Shown: one piece after another, positions 52,538 to 61,042 of the stretch
How positions within the stretch are numbered: the stretch's first letter is position 1
Layout: each line of letters starts with the position of its first letter
DNA from: Scatomonas sp963928055
Lineage (GTDB): Bacteria; Bacillota; Clostridia; Lachnospirales; Lachnospiraceae
Direction: 5' to 3'
Length of the DNA stretch: 64,000 nt
Assembly (NCBI GenBank): GCA_963928055.1
Contig: CAWVDN010000001.1
Span: 930,001 to 994,000 of the forward strand
The notes under the pieces: generated by a model
What the model was told of the DNA's origin: nothing
Seen by the model: the letters and a program-made list of their open reading frames with translations, nothing else
Databases searched by the model: none
Translations under genes and position numbers: made by a program

Positions 52538-54262
52538 TTATAATTTCCAAGAGGACGCTGTCTGCCGTATTTTTACAAACCTACGGTAAATGCCATCCTG
52601 TTGAAGCAATGTTTCATGTGTCCCCTGTTGGACAACATGCCCGTTATCCAGAACGATAATCTGGTCGGCATCCTTGATTGTGGAAAGCCGATGGGCAATG
52701 ATAATCAGCGTTTTGCCACATGTTAGTTCGTTGATAGCTGTCAACAATGCGTGCTGGTTTTCAGGATCAACACTGGATGTGGCCTCATCCAAAATGATAA
52801 TAGGAGCATCCTTTAGGATTGCTCTAGCAATAGAAATACGTTGCTTTTCACCACCAGATAGTGTTGAACCACCTTCACCAACAACTGTCTGATATCCATT
52901 TGGTAATTTTTCGATAAATTCATTGCAGCATGCTCGACGTGCCGCCTCAACAACTTCTTCATGCGTGGCATTAGGTTTCCCAAATTTTATATTGTTTTCT
53001 ATAGTATCGTGAAACAGGTATACCTTCTGAAACACAATGCTCATCAGTTTCATCAATTCCTCAAACTCTATTTCTTTGATATTTTTGCCACCAATCATAA
53101 TTTCGCCTTGCTGCACATCCCAAAATCTTGTAATCAAATTACATAGAGTTGTTTTTCCAGAGCCAGACGGTCCTACAATAGCCGTTACTCGATGTTCTGG
53201 GATTTTTAATGTAACATTCTGAATGATGGGACGATTTTCATAGCCAAAGGATATATTATGAAGTTCAATATTATAATTCTGTATTCTATCTATGGTGTCA
53301 TTACCTGACATCTCCGGAATTTCCAATACAGACTCAACTTGACTAAGAGCAGTATCTACAATTCGTAGCAGAGCAATATTAGAGGCAAGTCCATCCATCT
53401 GTGAGTAAACAAGAAAAGCTGCGAAAAGGAACATAACACAAATAGGAAATGCCATTTCTTGTCTTACATAGAGCAATGCGGAAATCAATACTACTCCACA
53501 GCTCGCCAGTCGAAATATGTATCTGTAAAAGCTGATTGGCCAGATCGCTGTATTTTCCAGACGAATGTCTGCTTCCTGTTTTTTATGGAATGCTTCTTTT
53601 ACTCTGTTCAAACCATCCCGCCCTGTTCCAAAAAGGCGCATAACCATATTGCCCTGTATAAATTCCAACGTTTTCTCTGTCATTTCTTCCTGAGCCTGAA
53701 AACGTACTGGCATTACTTTTTTTGCGTTTTCTTGTACGACACGGAGCAAAAGAATTCCGATTCCAAGGCCCGCTAATGTAATAAGCCCTATTCTCCAGTT
53801 AAAAAGAAGCAATACTAAAGTACAAACCGCAGCATAGATCAGGCTGCCCAAAATGTTTTCTACAACAGACATTGCCGAGGATTCCAAAGCATTCATATCT
53901 GTAGTCATTGCCATCTGGATTTCACCGAGGTTCTTTTCGCTGAAATAACCCATCGGCGCTCTCTTTAATTTTTCACCAGCCTCCAAACGCTTTTCATAAA
54001 AGACATCATAGCTGGAACCAGATATATGTTCAGTTATCTGATACTTACAAATAATCTTGCCTGTAAGACCCACAAGTAAAATCGCAGCAGCAACTCCAAT
54101 TTTCTGTTGGGTAAGGGTATTGATAGAAAAAGAAATATAAAGTATGGCAAATAAGTCCATTGCGGAAAAGAAGGAATGTAATAGGCTGATGATAATTCCT
54201 ATTGTAATTTTGTGACGATATTTGCCCGCCATTGCCAAAATTCGCTTTATGGTTTCAAGCAT
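52538..54262 (-). CDS. ABC half-transporter, YbtPQ/IrtAB-like, system 2 second subunit
   Basis: 574 residues. Transmembrane domain followed by ATPase: Walker A VGPSGSGKTTLC, Q-loop MSIVFQKVYLF, signature LSGGEKQRISIARA, Walker B IIILDEATSSVDPEN. Corresponds to the 19100-20833 protein (both end YRRFV-x8-A-x-WK and share NIKFGKPNA/NIRFGKPDA). The ATG at 54262 has GAGGTG upstream and overlaps the partner gene by 8 bases. Confidence 0.9.
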   Translation of the reverse strand: MLETIKRILAMAGKYRHKITIGIIISLLHSFFSAMDLFAILYISFSINTLTQQKIGVAAAILLVGLTGKIICKYQITEHISGSSYDVFYEKRLEAGEKLKRAPMGYFSEKNLGEIQMAMTTDMNALESSAMSVVENILGSLIYAAVCTLVLLLFNWRIGLITLAGLGIGILLLRVVQENAKKVMPVRFQAQEEMTEKTLEFIQGNMVMRLFGTGRDGLNRVKEAFHKKQEADIRLENTAIWPISFYRYIFRLASCGVVLISALLYVRQEMAFPICVMFLFAAFLVYSQMDGLASNIALLRIVDTALSQVESVLEIPEMSGNDTIDRIQNYNIELHNISFGYENRPIIQNVTLKIPEHRVTAIVGPSGSGKTTLCNLITRFWDVQQGEIMIGGKNIKEIEFEELMKLMSIVFQKVYLFHDTIENNIKFGKPNATHEEVVEAARRACCNEFIEKLPNGYQTVVGEGGSTLSGGEKQRISIARAILKDAPIIILDEATSSVDPENQHALLTAINELTCGKTLIIIAHRLSTIKDADQIIVLDNGHVVQQGTHETLLQQDGIYRRFVKIRQTASSWKL

Positions 54263-56006
54263 TGCAATCACCTCTTTTCCGCTCTGAAGTTAATATTGTC
54301 TCGTTCCACAGTCGCTTATAAAGAGAGCAACTTTCTAATAATTCGTTTTGTGTTCCTTCCGCTACAATCTTTCCTTGATCTACAACAACAATCTTGTCTG
54401 AATTTTCAATCGTTTCCAGGCGATGAGCAACCACAATAAGAGTTTTGCCTTTTACCAACTCATTTATGGCTTCTTCAATGTATACCTCATTTTCTGGATC
54501 GGCATAGGCACTTGCCTCATCCAGAATTACAACATCTGCTGGCTTTAACATTGCGCGGGCTATCGTGATGCGTTGTCTTTCTCCGCCAGAGAGTTTTCCT
54601 CCTGCATCTCCGACCAAAGTATCGTATCCATATTCCATTTTGCTGATAAACTCATCACATCTGGCTGCTTTTGCTGCGGCAAGGACTTCCTCATCGGTAG
54701 CACAAGGGTTTCCCATTCGAATGTTTTCCTTGATACTGATATTGAAAAGAAAGTTATCCTGTGACACAAAACTAATATGTTTCATCAACTGGCTTGTTGG
54801 AATATTGCGAATATCTTGGCCGCCATAAATGATGTGACCGCTAGTTACATCCCAAAAGCCCGCCATCAATTTTGTTATGGTTGATTTACCTGAACCAGAT
54901 GGCCCTACTATGGCCGTTTTTCCTTCCGGCACAGGGGAAAAGGTTATATCATGCAGCACTTCTTTCTTATCATATCTGAATGAAACATGCTCAAAATGAA
55001 AGCCATCATCTGTTAGCAAAACTTCTTTTGATGGCCGCACCAGTTCTTGTTCATCAAGAAAATTTCCTACTTGCCGGATACTGGCATCAACAATAGCAAA
55101 ATTATCAGCATAATACGTTGCTTGAATCAGTGGACCGGCAATTCCAAGGGATAAAATAAGGCATATAATATAAATAGAAAAACTGATACTTCCTTGCATA
55201 AGAAGATATGCTCCAACGGGAATACCTCCCACAAGGGTAGCAGGAATTACTGTTAAACCAAGTGCTGAATATAGCCAGGTATTTTTCCACCAATCCAATG
55301 TCGTATCATGGTAATTCTTCACAGCATCAGAGAATTTTTGGAATGATTTCCCTGTTTGGCTGAAAGTCTTGATTACTTCAATTCCATTGACATACTCAAC
55401 CAAAGAGCTGTCCATGTTGCTACTGGCTTCAATATATCTATCAGCTCTATTCTTATAGTCTTTCATTTGCCCCATTAAGAGTAAAAAGCCAATAGGAATC
55501 ACAATCATACAGGCCAGTGCCATACGCCAGTCCAAAATGAAAAGTAAAATAATTATGCAAAGCGGTGTGAAAACATTTGCTGTAATCTCTGGCAACATGT
55601 GAGCTAAGGGCTGTTCCAATTTGTCAACAGTATCTACAACCATCGCTTTCAACTTACCTGATGAGGTATCAACCATAACTCCCATCGGAACACGCATCAT
55701 TTTCTCAGCCAGTTTGCATCGAATATTCCCTAAGATATGATAAGCTACCCTGTGCGCTTTCAAAGAGGAAACCGTATTAAACAACATTTTAAGAGTCTCG
55801 CCTAACACAGCAATTCCCACATAGCAAAAGATGTGTTCTGCCGTTAAAGTGTTTTGGATCAAGCCCGACAAAATTCCTGCGAGCGCAAAATAGGGTGCCA
55901 TTCCACACAATACCCCAATCACAGCCAATAGAATAGCTACCAACATTTTGCCTTTACATCCGCTTGTAAAAGAATAAATCCAATACAAGCTACCCTTTAC
56001 TTTCAC
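54255..56006 (-). CDS. ABC half-transporter, YbtPQ/IrtAB-like, system 2 first subunit
   Basis: 583 residues, GTG start with AGGAGGG eight bases upstream. Six-helix domain, then ATPase: Walker A VGPSGSGKSTITK, ISFVSQDNFLF, signature LSGGERQRITIARA, Walker B VVILDEASAYADPEN. Corresponds to 20833-22590. First gene of the system 2 transport operon, next to operator d. Confidence 0.9.
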   Translation of the reverse strand: MKVKGSLYWIYSFTSGCKGKMLVAILLAVIGVLCGMAPYFALAGILSGLIQNTLTAEHIFCYVGIAVLGETLKMLFNTVSSLKAHRVAYHILGNIRCKLAEKMMRVPMGVMVDTSSGKLKAMVVDTVDKLEQPLAHMLPEITANVFTPLCIIILLFILDWRMALACMIVIPIGFLLLMGQMKDYKNRADRYIEASSNMDSSLVEYVNGIEVIKTFSQTGKSFQKFSDAVKNYHDTTLDWWKNTWLYSALGLTVIPATLVGGIPVGAYLLMQGSISFSIYIICLILSLGIAGPLIQATYYADNFAIVDASIRQVGNFLDEQELVRPSKEVLLTDDGFHFEHVSFRYDKKEVLHDITFSPVPEGKTAIVGPSGSGKSTITKLMAGFWDVTSGHIIYGGQDIRNIPTSQLMKHISFVSQDNFLFNISIKENIRMGNPCATDEEVLAAAKAARCDEFISKMEYGYDTLVGDAGGKLSGGERQRITIARAMLKPADVVILDEASAYADPENEVYIEEAINELVKGKTLIVVAHRLETIENSDKIVVVDQGKIVAEGTQNELLESCSLYKRLWNETILTSERKRGDCNA

Positions 56007-56038
56007 AGTCCATCCCTCCTATATAAGCTAACGATTTT

Positions 56039-56056
56039 GGTTAGCATTAACTAACC
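56039..56056. promoter_or_regulatory. GTTAG-N6-CTAAC operator d
   Basis: GGTTAG-CATTAA-CTAACC, perfect 6-bp arms, between the tetR terminator and the first half-transporter gene. A further half-site GCTAAC at 56028-56033 gives an overlapping inverted pair. Confidence 0.65.
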
Positions 56057-56071
56057 TATAAAACAGAAAAA

Positions 56072-56095
56072 TTTTAGGACGATAACGCCCTAAAA
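56072..56095 (-). terminator. Terminator of the system 2 TetR gene
   Basis: TTTTAGG-CG pairs with CG-CCTAAAA around a short loop, followed on the minus strand by TTTTTC. Confidence 0.75.
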
Positions 56096-56123
56096 TTCAG
56101 TGCAGTCATTTATTATGTAATTT

Positions 56124-56744
56124 TCAGAAGCCAAGGACTTCTTGCATACCAGGGTAAAGCATTTTACCGATGAAGTCCAAATGCTTCAATGCCTGTTCTC
56201 TTGTATATTCATGTTTAATTGTTTCACAAAGAGCGGTGACAAATGTGGTACACAATATATGAAGTTCATTATCTGTTACTGCTTTATGGGGCAGTCCTCG
56301 CTTTTCAAGTACGCCAAACAAATCAATAATTCCTTGCATTTCGATTTCCACAAGACGCTCCTGAAAAGATTCATAAGGTGTACCCTTTGAACAAACAAGT
56401 AATAATCGAAAAACATCATAATTGTCATACATGAAGTTAATAGATTCCCTGTTTTTTTCCGTTCTGAACTCGTTAAAATTTTTGAGGAAATCATCGTCAC
56501 TAAGTCGAGAATACGTTTCTTCCATAGAAACATCGCACATCTTCAAAAAGTCACTCGTGACTGGTTCTACCATTGCAGTAAACATAGCCTCTTTACTTGG
56601 AAAATGGCGATATATCCCCGCAGCAGTAATTCCTGCTCGTCTTGCGATATTTTGCATAGACGCTTTTTCATATCCATGCTCCAAAAATTCCTGCTTAATA
56701 CAGGGGAGCAATTTATTATGTGTATCTGTCTTATCTCTTGGCAT
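56124..56744 (-). CDS. TetR/AcrR-family regulator, system 2
   Basis: 206 residues. HTH EKASMQNIARRAGITAAGIY followed by RHFPSKEAMF; helical ligand-binding domain with several cysteines. ATG at 56744 with GGAAGG upstream. Placed first in the locus, like the TetR of system 1. Confidence 0.9.
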   Translation of the reverse strand: MPRDKTDTHNKLLPCIKQEFLEHGYEKASMQNIARRAGITAAGIYRHFPSKEAMFTAMVEPVTSDFLKMCDVSMEETYSRLSDDDFLKNFNEFRTEKNRESINFMYDNYDVFRLLLVCSKGTPYESFQERLVEIEMQGIIDLFGVLEKRGLPHKAVTDNELHILCTTFVTALCETIKHEYTREQALKHLDFIGKMLYPGMQEVLGF

Positions 56745-56758
56745 ATAAAAACCTTCCC

Positions 56759-56817
56759 GTAAGTTAATCTAATTAGCTTACGACATTCACTATACCACAT
56801 TGGAGATAAGAATGCAA
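56759..56817 (-). promoter_or_regulatory. Promoter and palindrome of the system 2 TetR gene
   Basis: Minus strand: -35 TTGCAT (56817-56812), 17-base spacer, -10 TATAGT (56794-56789). A 23-bp imperfect palindrome, GTAAG-N13-CTTAC (56759-56781), lies over the start of transcription, as expected for autoregulation. Confidence 0.7.
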
Positions 56818-56860
56818 GAGAGAAGTGTTAGTTTTGGCTCACCGTTTTTATGCCAATCTA

Positions 56861-56902
56861 TAAACAAGAAGCAGCAGAATAATTTCTGCTGCTTCTTGTT
56901 TA
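56861..56902. terminator. Perfect 19-bp inverted repeat / bidirectional terminator
   Basis: TAAACAAGAAGCAGCAGAA (56861-56879), loop TAAT, and its exact complement at 56884-56902. It overlaps the end of the TnpV remnant and marks the border between AT-rich cargo and GC-rich conjugation genes. Confidence 0.75.
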
Positions 56903-57154
56903 TAAAATTAGTTCATCCAATATAATTTCCTCCGCCTGCGCTTTCAGCGTGTTCATTAACCCCACCCAGCGCATAGGGTCACGGGCTTTCAATTCCTCGG
57001 TGATGCCTGCCGCCTCCATCATGCGGGGCAACATGGCGTCCATCCGTTCACACGCCGCCCGGTCAATCTCCAACAGGTGCGGGTACAGCTTTTCGCTCAA
57101 AATCAAGCTGCTGTAAAGGCTGGGCCGGTGTTCTTTCAGGTAGCGTTGCCGCAT
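56900..57154 (-). pseudogene. tnpV: TnpV-like transposon protein, N-terminally truncated
   Basis: 84 residues, beginning MRQRYLKEHRPSLYSSLILS and containing KLYPHLLEIDRAACERMDAM and MNTLKAQAEEIILDEL, the C-terminal two thirds of TnpV-type proteins known from Tn4451-like transposons (about 120 residues). The frame upstream still reads ITLYGR before a TAG near 57188, so the first third is missing. It lies where the cargo meets the conjugation genes, a likely recombination scar. Confidence 0.7.
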
Positions 57155-57171
57155 ACGGCCATACAGAGTTA

Positions 57172-57202
57172 TGTACCCAGCCGACTATGCGGCTGGGTTT
57201 TC
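57172..57202 (+). terminator. Hairpin with T-tail
   Basis: ACCCAGCCG...CGGCTGGGT followed by TTTCC and TTTTTT on the plus strand. It lies between the CHAP peptidase stop and the TnpV remnant. Confidence 0.6.
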
Positions 57203-57216
57203 CTTTTTTGAGGGAG

Positions 57217-59028
57217 TTAATAGGCCGGGCAACCGTAGCCCAGCACATCAGAATACCCAATAGGATAGCTGTTCTGGCGCACGGAATCGCCGGAGTTGCC
57301 CTCTACGGTATAGACACGGCCATTCTCGACTTTTTCCACAATACCCACATGGTCGGCTGACATATCGCCATCCCAGTCAAAAAAGATGATGTCGCCGGGG
57401 CGCGGCTCATAGCTGTTATCCTGCCATAGCCCACGCTCCTGAAACCAGGGAACGCCCTGTGACGCACAGGCCGCAAATTTCGGGATGACGCCAGCTTCAA
57501 TATAGCCGCATTGGTCAGCACACCAGCTCACAAAACAAGCGCACCATTCCACACGGCTACTAAAACCATACCAGCTCCAGTACGGTTCACCGCCGACATT
57601 CCCCACCTGGGAGAGCGCCACCGTGACGATTTCTCCATCTCCTCCGGTAATGCCGTAGAGCACCTGGGACCAAAGGGAATTGTTCTCGTCGGCCAGCAAC
57701 TCCGCCATCTGTTCCCGCTGATCTTCGTTAAAGCCGAACTGGTCGGCCATTTCCTCGGCGGTCTTATGGCTGACAGTGATATACAGATAGGTTTGCGTAA
57801 CCGTAGTTTCTGTTTCCACGATATTGCCGTTGCCATCATCGGATGTTTCAATCACCGTTTCCGTCTGGGTGGACGTGCTGGAGGAGATCTCGTTCATCTG
57901 CCAGAAGATGTCCTTTAACAGCTCCAGCTTCTCATCGTCCATGGTGGCCACTTCCTGGGCGTTATCCGGGTCGGTGGTGGTTTTGACAGCGTAAACCGCC
58001 AGAACCTCTTTCCACACAGCGCGAGAGCCGGACATCTCCAGCACATCATAGCTGTTGGACGCCTTGATTTCATCCAGGTTCTCCTGGTATTCGGTATTGA
58101 TCTCCTGCACAGCGGTCTGCATGGTCTGCCCGGTGCCGGAATCTTCGCCGGAGAAGAAAATGCCAAAGCAGGAGCCGATAAGCATACCGATAAGGCAGAT
58201 CACAATAATCACCAGCACGGCAATCCAACCGCCAGCGGCGATGGCCGCGATCAGAGCCTTGGTTGCGGCTATAATGGCTTTCACCGCCGCAACCGTAGCC
58301 TTAATTGCCGCCTTTGCCGCAACTACCGCAGTCCGGGCCGCTATGCGGGCGGCATGAGCCGCAGCCCTGGCCGCCCGCGCCGTGGCCTGGGCAGTGCGCT
58401 GGGCAGCTTTGGCCGCCTGCTGGCTGGTCTTGATACTGGCCTTGGCAGTCTTTTCCGCCGTTTTAATAGATTTGCTGGTGGTTTTTATCGTCCCCTTGGC
58501 CGTGGAAGAAGCCTGCTTGATGGTTTTGCGGCTCCTGTCTACTGTCTTAATGCCTTTCTTACCACGGTCCAGGGTCTTGATGGCCCCGCGCTCCTGACGG
58601 ACCGCCTTGGCAGGCTCGGAAACTGTATCTGCTGCCTGACGGCCACTCCAGCGTGTGGTGGGCTGCCCAGCCTGCCGAGCCGCCTGTTTCTCTGCTTGTT
58701 TTTTCGGCTGTTCGGCTGCGGCTTTCCGCTTTTGGATTTTCTCCTTGACCTTAGAGATGTTCTCCTTAGTCGTCTGAACCCCCTTGCGGCCCTGTTTGTC
58801 AAACTGGTGGACCGCTCCATGGGTGACGTTATCCACCCCAGCTGAAAGGCGGTCGGACGCATACTCACCGGGGGTGCTTTCCTCCGCATACAGGCTGTGG
58901 TCGGCCTTATCCTTGGTGCGGATATATGCCTCTTTCATCCGTTCAGAAGCAACCGCCGCTTTATCAATCGCTTTAATGCCTTTTTTCTCAGAAACTCTTG
59001 TTTTAATGCCCTTGCCCATGGGCTTCAC
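57217..59028 (-). CDS. CHAP-domain peptidoglycan hydrolase with membrane anchor (T4SS cell-wall enzyme)
   Basis: 603 residues. Residues about 1-190 are Lys/Thr/Ala-rich and positively charged; about 190-265 are a striking Ala-rich repeat leading into one membrane helix (WIAVLVIIVICLIGMLIGSC), then a charged linker and a C-terminal CHAP domain with the catalytic Cys in WCACFVSWCAD near residue 498, His in ADHVGIVEKV and Asn in VEGNSGDSV. It should cut peptidoglycan to let the conjugation apparatus pass, like Orf14 of Tn916. No second lysozyme-like domain is evident before the CHAP domain. Confidence 0.85.
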   Translation of the reverse strand: MKPMGKGIKTRVSEKKGIKAIDKAAVASERMKEAYIRTKDKADHSLYAEESTPGEYASDRLSAGVDNVTHGAVHQFDKQGRKGVQTTKENISKVKEKIQKRKAAAEQPKKQAEKQAARQAGQPTTRWSGRQAADTVSEPAKAVRQERGAIKTLDRGKKGIKTVDRSRKTIKQASSTAKGTIKTTSKSIKTAEKTAKASIKTSQQAAKAAQRTAQATARAARAAAHAARIAARTAVVAAKAAIKATVAAVKAIIAATKALIAAIAAGGWIAVLVIIVICLIGMLIGSCFGIFFSGEDSGTGQTMQTAVQEINTEYQENLDEIKASNSYDVLEMSGSRAVWKEVLAVYAVKTTTDPDNAQEVATMDDEKLELLKDIFWQMNEISSSTSTQTETVIETSDDGNGNIVETETTVTQTYLYITVSHKTAEEMADQFGFNEDQREQMAELLADENNSLWSQVLYGITGGDGEIVTVALSQVGNVGGEPYWSWYGFSSRVEWCACFVSWCADQCGYIEAGVIPKFAACASQGVPWFQERGLWQDNSYEPRPGDIIFFDWDGDMSADHVGIVEKVENGRVYTVEGNSGDSVRQNSYPIGYSDVLGYGCPAY

Positions 59029-59052
59029 CTCCTTCCCAGGGCGGGGCCGCCC

Positions 59053-59841
59053 TTATTCCTCCAGCAGTTTGGCCACAATCACCATCCGCCCGTTGGTCCG
59101 GGAATACTCGCAGGTGGAAAGAGTGATGAGCTGGTCGCCATATTCCGCAGTCACGCCCGTATCATAGAGAGCCAGTTCTTTGCACTTGGCAATAAACTCG
59201 TCAAAATCTTCTTCCTGCTCGGCCCGGACGAAATGGTAATACTTAAAGCCAGATTCCGAGTAGGCCACCGTCTTAAAAGCGGCGATCACCTCATATTCGT
59301 CAAAACTGTCCAGGGTATCAAAACGGATGGTCTTGTGTTCCTGGTAAAAATCCTCACTCTCGTACTTGCACAGGTCGGAGAACATACTGCCGTTGTTCAT
59401 GTGATGGCCGTACAGCACCAGATTGTCGGAAATGCCGATGTCGCAGTTTTCCTGCATATATGGCACCCCATAGCTGCTGTACGACTTATCAAAAGCGTGC
59501 TTCAGATAGAAGTTGGGGTTATCCTTGGTCTGCATGACGGGGTAATCAATCCGGGTGCCAGGAATGGAAATCCAGCCCACCAGGTCGCTGTTCTGGGCGT
59601 ACACATCCGCATATTTCTCAAAGGCCGTCAGTTCTTCCGGCTCCTGAGCCGAGTCGTCAGCAAGCTCCAGCGTGGGCAGCTCCACATCTTCTTTGACCAG
59701 CTCGGCCACCTCGTCAAAGGCTTCGGCGCTTTGCTTCTGGTCCAGGTATTCCCGGCAGAGCATAGCCCCGGAGAAAAGGAAAAGGGCGGCACAAAGGGCC
59801 GCCCCCGCGATCATCAGTCTGCTTTTTACTTTGTCACTCAT
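59053..59841 (-). CDS. srtB: Class B sortase
   Basis: 262 residues. N-terminal signal-anchor (RLMIAGAALCAALFLFSGAM), then a sortase fold with WISIPGTRIDYPVMQTKDN, catalytic His in LYGHHMNNG near 145, catalytic Cys in LSTCEYS near 242 and Arg in RTNGR about seven residues later. This is the SrtB pattern (TLSTC). Conjugative elements of Clostridia often carry one, probably to anchor a surface protein of the element. Located 24 bases before the CHAP gene in a tight operon. Confidence 0.93.
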   Translation of the reverse strand: MSDKVKSRLMIAGAALCAALFLFSGAMLCREYLDQKQSAEAFDEVAELVKEDVELPTLELADDSAQEPEELTAFEKYADVYAQNSDLVGWISIPGTRIDYPVMQTKDNPNFYLKHAFDKSYSSYGVPYMQENCDIGISDNLVLYGHHMNNGSMFSDLCKYESEDFYQEHKTIRFDTLDSFDEYEVIAAFKTVAYSESGFKYYHFVRAEQEEDFDEFIAKCKELALYDTGVTAEYGDQLITLSTCEYSRTNGRMVIVAKLLEE

Positions 59842-59858
59842 ATTTCACCCTCCTGTAC

Positions 59859-60611
59859 TTAGCGCGTCTGTTCCTTGCTGGCCGCTTGGCGGCGCTGTCC
59901 GGCCTGGGCCGCTTTCAGCCCCTGCAGCTCGGTTTTCACCGATGAGCGCCCGCCATTGATTTGCTCCACCGTGAGCGCCGTGTCACGATCCATCTCAGAA
60001 AACGCCTTGCCGCAGGACAGCACAAATCCCCGCAGCTTGGCAAGCACACCCTTATCCGCAGATAATTCCTTGCTTTCCTGGGGTTCCTTTCCCGCAAGGG
60101 CAAGCCCGGCGTTTTTGATGTGGCCGCCCGCCTGGTGCAGTTCCTCTCGCATAGCGTCCAGCCTCGCGGCAAGCTGCCCCATGCTTTTTTCCGCATGGGC
60201 AAAGCCCCGTCCCATCCGGGAAAGAACCGAGGGGATACGCAGAGCCTGGGCAGCACGGCACAGGGCAGAGCGCCCTTTCTCCTGAAAGGTCTGCACCATC
60301 TGCTTTGCAGATGAAATGAGGTTTTCCTTTGCCGTGGAAACCATCACTTTGGTCTGGCGGACTTTACCCTCCACAGTGTCTACAAGCTGAGAGCACCGGG
60401 CGCGGATTCCTTTGTCGTGGAGCTTGCCCACCTCCAGGCGCATTTCCTTCATTTCGTCCATCATCTGCGACAGCTTTTCTTCCATACCGTCGATATAGCC
60501 CACCAGGGCCTGCACTTCTTCCTTCTGCTTTTGAAGCCCGCTCTGTTCCAGAACGGAAATCAGGTCTATGATCTGCGGATGGTCCCGCAGCGCAAGAGCT
60601 GGTTCAGCCAT
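59859..60611 (-). CDS. Conserved element protein, DUF6674-like
   Basis: 250 residues, mostly helical: an N-terminal coiled coil (LVGYIDGMEEKLSQMMDEMK, EMRLEVGKLHDKG), a middle segment with VMVSTAKENLISSAKQMV and a basic C terminus. No enzyme motif. The family name is from memory of proteins in the same position of Clostridia ICEs. Between sortase and DUF6075-like gene. Confidence 0.65.
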   Translation of the reverse strand: MAEPALALRDHPQIIDLISVLEQSGLQKQKEEVQALVGYIDGMEEKLSQMMDEMKEMRLEVGKLHDKGIRARCSQLVDTVEGKVRQTKVMVSTAKENLISSAKQMVQTFQEKGRSALCRAAQALRIPSVLSRMGRGFAHAEKSMGQLAARLDAMREELHQAGGHIKNAGLALAGKEPQESKELSADKGVLAKLRGFVLSCGKAFSEMDRDTALTVEQINGGRSSVKTELQGLKAAQAGQRRQAASKEQTR

Positions 60612-60637
60612 TGTTCATTCCTCCATTCTCAAACGTA

Positions 60638-61042
60638 TCATCGCGCCGGTTCCGCCTGCTTTCTCGCAGGGGGCAGCTCCCGGCAGTATTCCGGGTAACG
60701 GATTTTCACGCCCTCCATAAAGTAGGGTGCAAACTCGCAGCAGAACAAATCCTCCGGGGAATAGGCATTACTGTGATCCGGGTCGGTATAGCCGTTCCAG
60801 AGATTGAAAGCAAGGCGGCATACCCGGACAGTGCCGCTGGTCTGCCAGCCACCGTGCATACCATCCGGCTCAATGCAGTCCTGCTTGAAGTCAAACATCT
60901 GGCGGATGTTGGTCCGCGTTTCCGGGGCAATCCCCATCACATAGAAAAAGGCCCGGTGATAACAGTCGTTCCGCCGCGCCTTGCTCATCATATCCAAAAA
61001 GAAATCCCGGTGCTCCGGGGACGCAAACCGGATATTGCTCAT
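60638..61042 (-). CDS. Conserved element protein, DUF6075-like
   Basis: 134 residues: EHRDFFLDMMSKARRNDCYH, RAFFYVMGIAPETRTNIRQM, then LAFNLWNGYTD and SPEDLFCCEFAPYFMEGVKI. No known catalytic motif. It is typically found next to the VirB4-like gene of Firmicutes ICEs, as here, and overlaps that gene's stop by 4 bases. Confidence 0.7.
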   Translation of the reverse strand: MSNIRFASPEHRDFFLDMMSKARRNDCYHRAFFYVMGIAPETRTNIRQMFDFKQDCIEPDGMHGGWQTSGTVRVCRLAFNLWNGYTDPDHSNAYSPEDLFCCEFAPYFMEGVKIRYPEYCRELPPARKQAEPAR

